From: an uncultured Clostridia bacterium
GTDB taxonomy: Bacteria; Bacillota_A; Clostridia; Christensenellales; Aristaeellaceae
DNA: 9,565 nt
Direction of reading: 5' to 3'
Assembly (NCBI GenBank): GCA_945871545.1
Contig: CAMBWJ010000045.1
Location: forward strand, 1-9,565
This document shows positions 6,490 to 9,565 of this stretch, piece after piece (the first letter of the stretch is position 1; every line of letters begins with the position of its first letter). Under the pieces are notes generated by a model. The model did no database searches and had not been told where the DNA came from. It saw only the letters and a program-made list of their open reading frames with translations. The translations under genes were made by a program, and so were the position numbers.

Positions 6490-8433
6490 TCAGCCCAGCA
6501 TCAGGAAGTGCTCGGCAATCGGCCCCAGCGCCAGCGCCGGGAAGAAGCTGAGCGCGCCAATGAGCATTACGATGAAGATCAGCAGGAACACGAACATGCC
6601 GTTGCTGGTGGACAGCGTACCGGCGCTCTCTGCGATGTGCTTCTTCTCCACCATGGAGCCTGCGATGGCAAGCGTGGCCAGCAGCGGCACAAAGCGCGCA
6701 AAGATCATCACCAGACCGATGGAGACGTTGATAAACGGCGTGTTGGCATTGAAGCCCGCGAAGGCGGATCCATTGTTGCCCGCGCCGGAGGAATATGCAT
6801 ACAGGATTTCGGAGAAGCCGTGGGCGCCTGTGTTGTTCAGACTGGCCACCGTGGACGGCAGCAGGCTCGCAATGCCCGCGCCGATCAGACAGGCGACCGG
6901 CGTGGCCAGGCACACCAGCACGGCCATCTTCATCTCCCGCGCCTCGATCTTCTTGCCCAGGTATTCCGGCGTATGGCCCACCATCAGGCCCGCGATGAAC
7001 ACCGTCAGGATCACAAAGCCGATCATGCCGTACAGGCCGCAGCCAACGCCGCCGAACACGACCTCGCCCAGCTCCATCAGCAGCATCGGCACCAGACCGC
7101 CCAGGGGCGTGTAGCTGTCGTGCATGGAATTGACCGAGCCGTTGGAAGCAGCCGTCGTCCAGGTCGCCCAGGTGACGGAGGTGGGGATGCCGAAGCGGGT
7201 CTCCTTACCCTCCATGTTCACTGCGTTCGCAACCGCGCCATCCTGCGCAAGCTGCGGCGTGCCGGCCTGCTCGGAGACCGCGCAGCAACCCACGGCAATT
7301 GCCAGCAGAATGAACATCGCCAGGAAGATTGCCACTCCCTGCTTCTTGTCCTTCACGCCGTAACCGAACGCAAAGCAGCAGGCCACGGGGATCAGAAGCA
7401 GCGCCAGCATCTCAAACAGGTTCGAGAGCGGCGTGGGGTTCTCCAGCGGATGCGCGGAGTTCAGTCCATTGTAGCCGCCGCCGTTGGTGCCCAGCTGCTT
7501 GATGGAGATCTGGCTGGAGGCGGGGCCCATGGGGATGTAACCCTTCGTGACGGAGACGTCCTTTTCAATGGTCGTGCCGTCAACCAGCACGGCGGAGGAG
7601 CCATCCTCCAGCGTCAGCGCGGTATCCGCAGGCAGCGCGACCCTCGTGCCATCCGGAAGTCCCGCTTCGCCGCTCATGAACATGAGCTGCGTGCCCTCCG
7701 CAAGGGAGACGTCCTCGCCTTCCGCATTCGTCGCAACCACGTCCTGCGCAAGCGCCGCCCGGTCGCCATCGGAGAGCGTCGCCTCCTGCGTGGCTTCAAC
7801 GCCCTCCAGCAGCGTGTACTCCACATGGCCCGAGAAGTTCTGAATCACGCCCTGGGAGGTCTGCACCAGAGCAAACACCAGCGCCAGCGGAATCAGCAGG
7901 TAGACCACGCCGCGCACCATGTCCGTCCAGAAATTGCCGATGGTGTGCTGCTTTGTGCGGCGCAGGCCGCGAATCAGTGCGAACAGCACCGCCAGTCCCA
8001 CCGCAGGCGTGACAAAGTTCTGCACGCACAGGCCCAGCATCTGGACGAAGTAGCTCAGCGTCGTCTCTCCGGAATAAGCCTGCCAGTTGGTGTTGGTCAT
8101 GAAGGATGCAGCCGTGTTGAATCCCAGATGCCAGCTGGTGCCGTGCATTCCCTCCGGATTCAGCGGCAGGATGCCCTGCAGCAGCTGCATCGCCCAAAGG
8201 AGCAGGAAGCCGAACAGGTTGAACAGCACGCAAACCAGCGCGTACTTCTTCCAGCCCATGTCCTCGTTTTCATCGATGCACATGATCCGGTAGATGCCCT
8301 TCTCCACCGGACGCAGAACGGGCGAGAGAAACACCCGGTCGCCGTTCATGACCTTGTACATGTATTTGCCGAGCGGCCAGCCAAGCGCTATCAGGAGCGC
8401 CAGATACAGGCCGTACTGAACCACAGCGTTCAT
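6490..8433 (-). CDS. kdpA: KdpA, potassium-binding and translocating subunit of the K+-transporting ATPase
   Basis: The potassium-selective subunit of the KdpFABC complex in the cytoplasmic membrane, related to Trk/Ktr/HKT channels. The start has the ribosome binding site GGAGG 8 nt upstream, inside the end of kdpF. All four filter segments are present: TNTNWQAYSGE (113-123), LGTNGGGYNGLNSAHP (314-329), TWTTAASNGSVNSMHD (424-439) and SSGAGNNGSAFAG (548-560). Other family blocks include NMEGKETRFG (406-415), the run ELGEVVFGGVGCGLYGM (454-470) and FFPALALGPIAE near the C-terminus. Length is 647 residues against 557 in E. coli. The excess is an insertion of about 85 residues (roughly 213-297) in the extracytoplasmic loop before the second filter. 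The insertion is acidic (about 16 D/E against 3 K/R) and carries repeated L-x-D/E-G words. The gene ends 24 nt before kdpB. The identification is certain; the role of the insertion is unknown. Confidence 0.98.
   Translation of the reverse strand: MNAVVQYGLYLALLIALGWPLGKYMYKVMNGDRVFLSPVLRPVEKGIYRIMCIDENEDMGWKKYALVCVLFNLFGFLLLWAMQLLQGILPLNPEGMHGTSWHLGFNTAASFMTNTNWQAYSGETTLSYFVQMLGLCVQNFVTPAVGLAVLFALIRGLRRTKQHTIGNFWTDMVRGVVYLLIPLALVFALVQTSQGVIQNFSGHVEYTLLEGVEATQEATLSDGDRAALAQDVVATNAEGEDVSLAEGTQLMFMSGEAGLPDGTRVALPADTALTLEDGSSAVLVDGTTIEKDVSVTKGYIPMGPASSQISIKQLGTNGGGYNGLNSAHPLENPTPLSNLFEMLALLLIPVACCFAFGYGVKDKKQGVAIFLAMFILLAIAVGCCAVSEQAGTPQLAQDGAVANAVNMEGKETRFGIPTSVTWATWTTAASNGSVNSMHDSYTPLGGLVPMLLMELGEVVFGGVGCGLYGMIGFVILTVFIAGLMVGHTPEYLGKKIEAREMKMAVLVCLATPVACLIGAGIASLLPSTVASLNNTGAHGFSEILYAYSSGAGNNGSAFAGFNANTPFINVSIGLVMIFARFVPLLATLAIAGSMVEKKHIAESAGTLSTSNGMFVFLLIFIVMLIGALSFFPALALGPIAEHFLMLG
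7561..7776 (-). repeat. L-x-D/E-G repeats in the KdpA insertion
   Basis: Codons 220-291 of kdpA encode five short related words: LSDGDRAAL (220-228), LAEGTQLMF (244-252), LPDGTRVAL (259-267), LEDGSSAVL (275-283) and LVDGTTIEK (283-291). Each has Leu, one residue, an acidic residue and Gly, usually followed by a hydrophobic strand-like stretch. The pattern suggests a small beta-rich appendage on the outer face of the membrane. The words are related in protein sequence; I did not establish DNA-level repetition. Confidence 0.6.
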
Positions 8434-8523
8434 TTACATGTCCTCCCCCTTAAACAGTACATAGATCAGGTAGACCAGCATTGCGATAGAGACAACGCAG
8501 GTCAGCCCCAGAAGAATCTGCAT
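8434..8523 (-). CDS. kdpF: KdpF, small membrane subunit of the K+-transporting ATPase
   Basis: A 29-residue peptide starting MQILLGLTCVV and ending VLFKGEDM. One hydrophobic helix (about residues 2-24) is followed by a short charged tail, as in the 29-residue E. coli KdpF. In E. coli, KdpF sits at the KdpA-KdpB interface in the membrane and stabilises the complex. The ATG at 8523 was chosen because GAGG lies 5 nt upstream. The frame stays open further upstream (another ATG at 8553), but that would add a polar N-terminus foreign to the family. The TAA stop is directly followed by the kdpA ATG, with no spacer, so translation is probably coupled. The identity rests on position, length and hydrophobicity, because KdpF sequences are poorly conserved. 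Confidence 0.85.
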   Translation of the reverse strand: MQILLGLTCVVSIAMLVYLIYVLFKGEDM

Positions 8524-8621
8524 ACAAGCCTCGCTTTCCGCTGCCGCGCGCATTCGGCGCACATGCAGCCGCTTCACTTCATGCGTCGGAGCGGTACCGG
8601 CCCCTCCTCACGAGCGGGATC

Positions 8622-8627
8622 ATTGTA
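8622..8627 (-). promoter_or_regulatory. Candidate -10 element of the kdpFABC promoter
   Basis: TACAAT on the minus strand matches the sigma-70/sigma-A -10 consensus at five of six positions. The positions where a -35 would sit (about 8645-8650) read GCGCGC, which is not a -35. This fits a promoter that needs an activator, as known for E. coli kdpFABC. A start site about 7 nt downstream would give an untranslated leader of roughly 90 nt before kdpF. Confidence 0.4.
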
Positions 8628-8647
8628 GCGCCAATTCCATTAGAGCG

Positions 8648-8675
8648 CGCTTAAAGCTGGCTGAAGCGCATAAAG
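8648..8675 (-). promoter_or_regulatory. Tandem ~10-bp repeats, candidate KdpE binding site
   Basis: Three half-site-like words follow one another on the minus strand: CTTTATGCG (8675-8667), CTTCAGCCA (8666-8658) and CTTTAAGCG (8656-8648). The outer two differ by one base, and the spacing is 9-10 bp, one helical turn. OmpR-family regulators, including E. coli KdpE, bind tandem direct repeats with about one turn between half-sites, placed just upstream of or over the -35. The last repeat ends 20 nt before the candidate -10 hexamer, which is the right place for such an activator. Which of the two regulators in the window would bind is not decided by the sequence. Confidence 0.4.
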
Positions 8676-8732
8676 ATTTTGCGAATATGGAGAATCTTAA
8701 CCCTGGAACATCGACAAACACCCTTGAATGAT

Positions 8733-8772
8733 GGAAGCCTGCGCCGCAAGTTGTTTGCAACACAGGCTCTCC
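8733..8772 (-). other. Long imperfect RNA hairpin in the kdpF upstream region
   Basis: Read on the minus strand, the 40 nt fold into one stem. The 5' arm GGAGAGCCUGUGUUGCAA pairs with the 3' arm UUGCGGCGCAGGCUUCC over 17 pairs with one bulged G, around the five-base loop ACAAC. Three pairs are G-U, which hold only in minus-strand RNA (they become A-C on the plus strand). That favours a structure in transcripts running toward kdp. It starts 85 nt after the upstream regulator's stop codon. No U-run follows, so it is not a classical intrinsic terminator. It could be a 3' end stabiliser of the regulator mRNA or part of a read-through leader. The pairing was done by eye. Confidence 0.4.
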
Positions 8773-8779
8773 GGGGGAA

Positions 8780-8791
8780 AGACATATGTCT
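8780..8791. promoter_or_regulatory. 12-bp perfect palindrome, possible operator
   Basis: AGACATATGTCT is a perfect 6+6 palindrome inside an AT-rich patch (8780-8806). It lies 66 nt after the stop of the upstream response regulator and about 150 nt before the candidate kdpF promoter. Palindromes of this kind often bind dimeric repressors, but OmpR-family regulators such as KdpE usually bind direct repeats, so a different protein would be expected. It may also be chance. Confidence 0.25.
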
Positions 8792-8857
8792 GTATATATT
8801 TTTAGGGGATCGCCGTCCGTGATTTTCACGCACCCGATTGGAAATCATCGCACCATC

Positions 8858-9562
8858 TCACTCCGCGTCATCCGCCAGACGATAGCCCACGCCCACCTCG
8901 GTGAGGATATAGCGGGGCCGTGCGGGGCTCTTTTCGATCTTGCGGCGCAGACCTGCCGTCAGCGTGCGCAGCGCCTGGGTGTCCTGACCGTAGTTTGCGC
9001 CCCAGAGCTGGCGCAATAGCTCGTTCGTCGTGACCACCTTGCCCTGATTCTTGAACAGGTACAAAAGCAGGTTGTACTCCATGGGCGTCAGGTGAATCTC
9101 CTGTTCGTTCAAAAACGCCATGTGTCTCTCCGCGTCCAGCTTCAGCGCACCGGACTGATACACCGTCTTTTCCTTTGCGCCGCCCTGACGGTACATGTGG
9201 CGCAGCGCCACCCGGATGCGCGCCAGCAGCTCGTTGGCAGAGAAGGGCTTGGTCAGGTAGTCATCCGCGCCGATGTCCAGCAGCGACACCTTTTCCCGAT
9301 CCTGATCCCGCGCGGAGACCACGATCACCGGCAGCTCCGACCACGACCGCAGCCGCCGCAGCACCTCCGTGCCGTCCAGGTCGGGCAGGCCCAGATCCAG
9401 CAGCATCAGATCCACCGGTTCCACCGCCAGAAGGCGCATGGCCTCCGCGGCGGTGTCCGCCGTGCGGCAGGCGTAGCCATCGCCCTGCAATGCAAAGCAG
9501 ATGAAGTTGCGGATCTGCGCATCGTCCTCCACCACCAGGATCGTCTCATGCAGATTGTTCAT
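8858..9562 (-). CDS. OmpR/KdpE-family response regulator (second KdpE-like protein)
   Basis: A 234-residue two-component response regulator that should bind DNA when phosphorylated. The N-terminal receiver domain (about residues 6-120) shows the acidic pair E12-D13-D14, the phospho-acceptor D56 in LLDLGLPD, the switch residue S83 in VVSAR and the conserved K105 in DYLTKPF. The C-terminal winged-helix domain (about 133-230) has the family signatures HLTPMEYNLL and ILTEVGVGYRL. Compared with E. coli KdpE from memory, stretches such as RSWSELPVIVVSAR and SPARPRYILTEVGVGYR are strikingly KdpE-like, in places more so than in the kdpE at the other end of the locus. Only 3 nt precede the ATG inside the window, so its ribosome binding site and any partner gene upstream cannot be seen. 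It reads toward the kdp genes but is separated from kdpF by 334 nt, so it is probably its own transcription unit or the end of one. GC is high (58-67% in two sampled 60-nt lines). The family is certain; the target genes and partner kinase are unknown. Confidence 0.93.
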   Translation of the reverse strand: MNNLHETILVVEDDAQIRNFICFALQGDGYACRTADTAAEAMRLLAVEPVDLMLLDLGLPDLDGTEVLRRLRSWSELPVIVVSARDQDREKVSLLDIGADDYLTKPFSANELLARIRVALRHMYRQGGAKEKTVYQSGALKLDAERHMAFLNEQEIHLTPMEYNLLLYLFKNQGKVVTTNELLRQLWGANYGQDTQALRTLTAGLRRKIEKSPARPRYILTEVGVGYRLADDAE

Positions 9563-9565
9563 TCT

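Larger units (their letters stand above)
8524..8857 (-). other. 334-nt intergenic regulatory region upstream of kdpF
   Basis: No convincing gene lies here. Two short open frames on the minus strand (8829-8620 and 8848-8651) lack a ribosome binding site and resemble no family I recognise. The stretch is visibly more AT-rich than the flanking genes around 8640-8830. It holds, in transcription order, a 12-bp palindrome (8791-8780), a long imperfect hairpin (8772-8733), three tandem ~10-bp repeats (8675-8648) and a candidate -10 hexamer (8627-8622). I looked for a ydaO-type c-di-AMP riboswitch, which controls potassium transporters in many Firmicutes, and did not find its conserved blocks. Confidence 0.7.

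Noticed and set aside
8574..8608. A strong AGGAGGGG (8608-8601) followed by the tiny frame ATGAAGTGA (8582-8574)
   Set aside because: The spacing of 18 nt is too long for initiation, and no other start codon lies within range, so I read the purine run as chance or a leader element.
4318..8628. A 1436-codon open frame on the plus strand, antisense to kdpC, the 42-aa ORF, kdpB, kdpA and kdpF
   Set aside because: It runs across several well-identified genes on the other strand, its product is a His/Gln-rich low-complexity string with no recognisable domain, and it results from codon bias in GC-rich genes that removes antisense stops.
8620..8848. Two short minus-strand frames (69 and 65 codons) between the upstream regulator and kdpF
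   Set aside because: They lack ribosome binding sites, overlap each other and the promoter elements, and have no hydrophobic or domain-like pattern.
8524..8857. A ydaO-type c-di-AMP riboswitch before kdpF
   Set aside because: Expected from Firmicutes potassium genes, but I could not find its conserved blocks (such as GGGGGACCC or CCGACAGCUAACC) on the minus strand. A covariance-model scan would settle it.
1..9565. CRISPR arrays, tRNA or rRNA genes, insertion sequences
   Set aside because: No regularly spaced repeats, no tRNA-like or rRNA-like sequence and no transposase frame were seen on either strand.

Overview
The window carries one complete kdp locus, the high-affinity, ATP-driven potassium uptake system. 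Every gene reads on the minus strand, so the locus runs from right to left in window coordinates. The organism is most likely a fairly GC-rich member of the Clostridia (Firmicutes). Evidence for this is the run of strong AGGAGG-type ribosome binding sites about 8 nt before the starts, tightly packed operon genes, the Firmicutes-like protein sequences and a GC content near 60% by eye. No gene in the window fixes the genus.

Layout, in transcription order. 9562-8858: an OmpR/KdpE-type response regulator whose start lies 3 nt from the window edge. 8857-8524: a 334-nt regulatory gap. It holds a long imperfect hairpin, a 12-bp palindrome, three tandem ~10-bp repeats and a -10 hexamer with no good -35, which resembles an activator-dependent promoter. 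8523-8434: kdpF. 8433-6490: kdpA. 6465-4390: kdpB. 4376-4248: an unnamed 42-residue membrane microprotein. 4232-3627: kdpC. 3616-3595: a perfect 9-bp hairpin. 3562-848: kdpD, the sensor kinase. 851-138: kdpE, overlapping kdpD by 4 nt. 137-1: no gene, but an inverted repeat at the extreme edge.

How the parts work together: KdpA is the channel-like potassium-selective subunit, KdpB is the P-type ATPase, and KdpC and KdpF are accessory subunits. KdpD senses low potassium or osmotic stress and passes phosphate to KdpE, which should activate the promoter in front of kdpF. The second KdpE-like regulator, at the upstream end, has no kinase inside the window.

Four things depart from the textbook operon. 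There is a 42-aa single-helix protein between kdpB and kdpC. KdpA has an acidic extracytoplasmic insertion of about 85 residues built from L-x-D/E-G repeats, just before its second selectivity-filter segment. KdpD carries a near match, with one substitution, to the c-di-AMP-binding motif described for Staphylococcus aureus KdpD. Two KdpE-family regulators of different base composition flank the locus.
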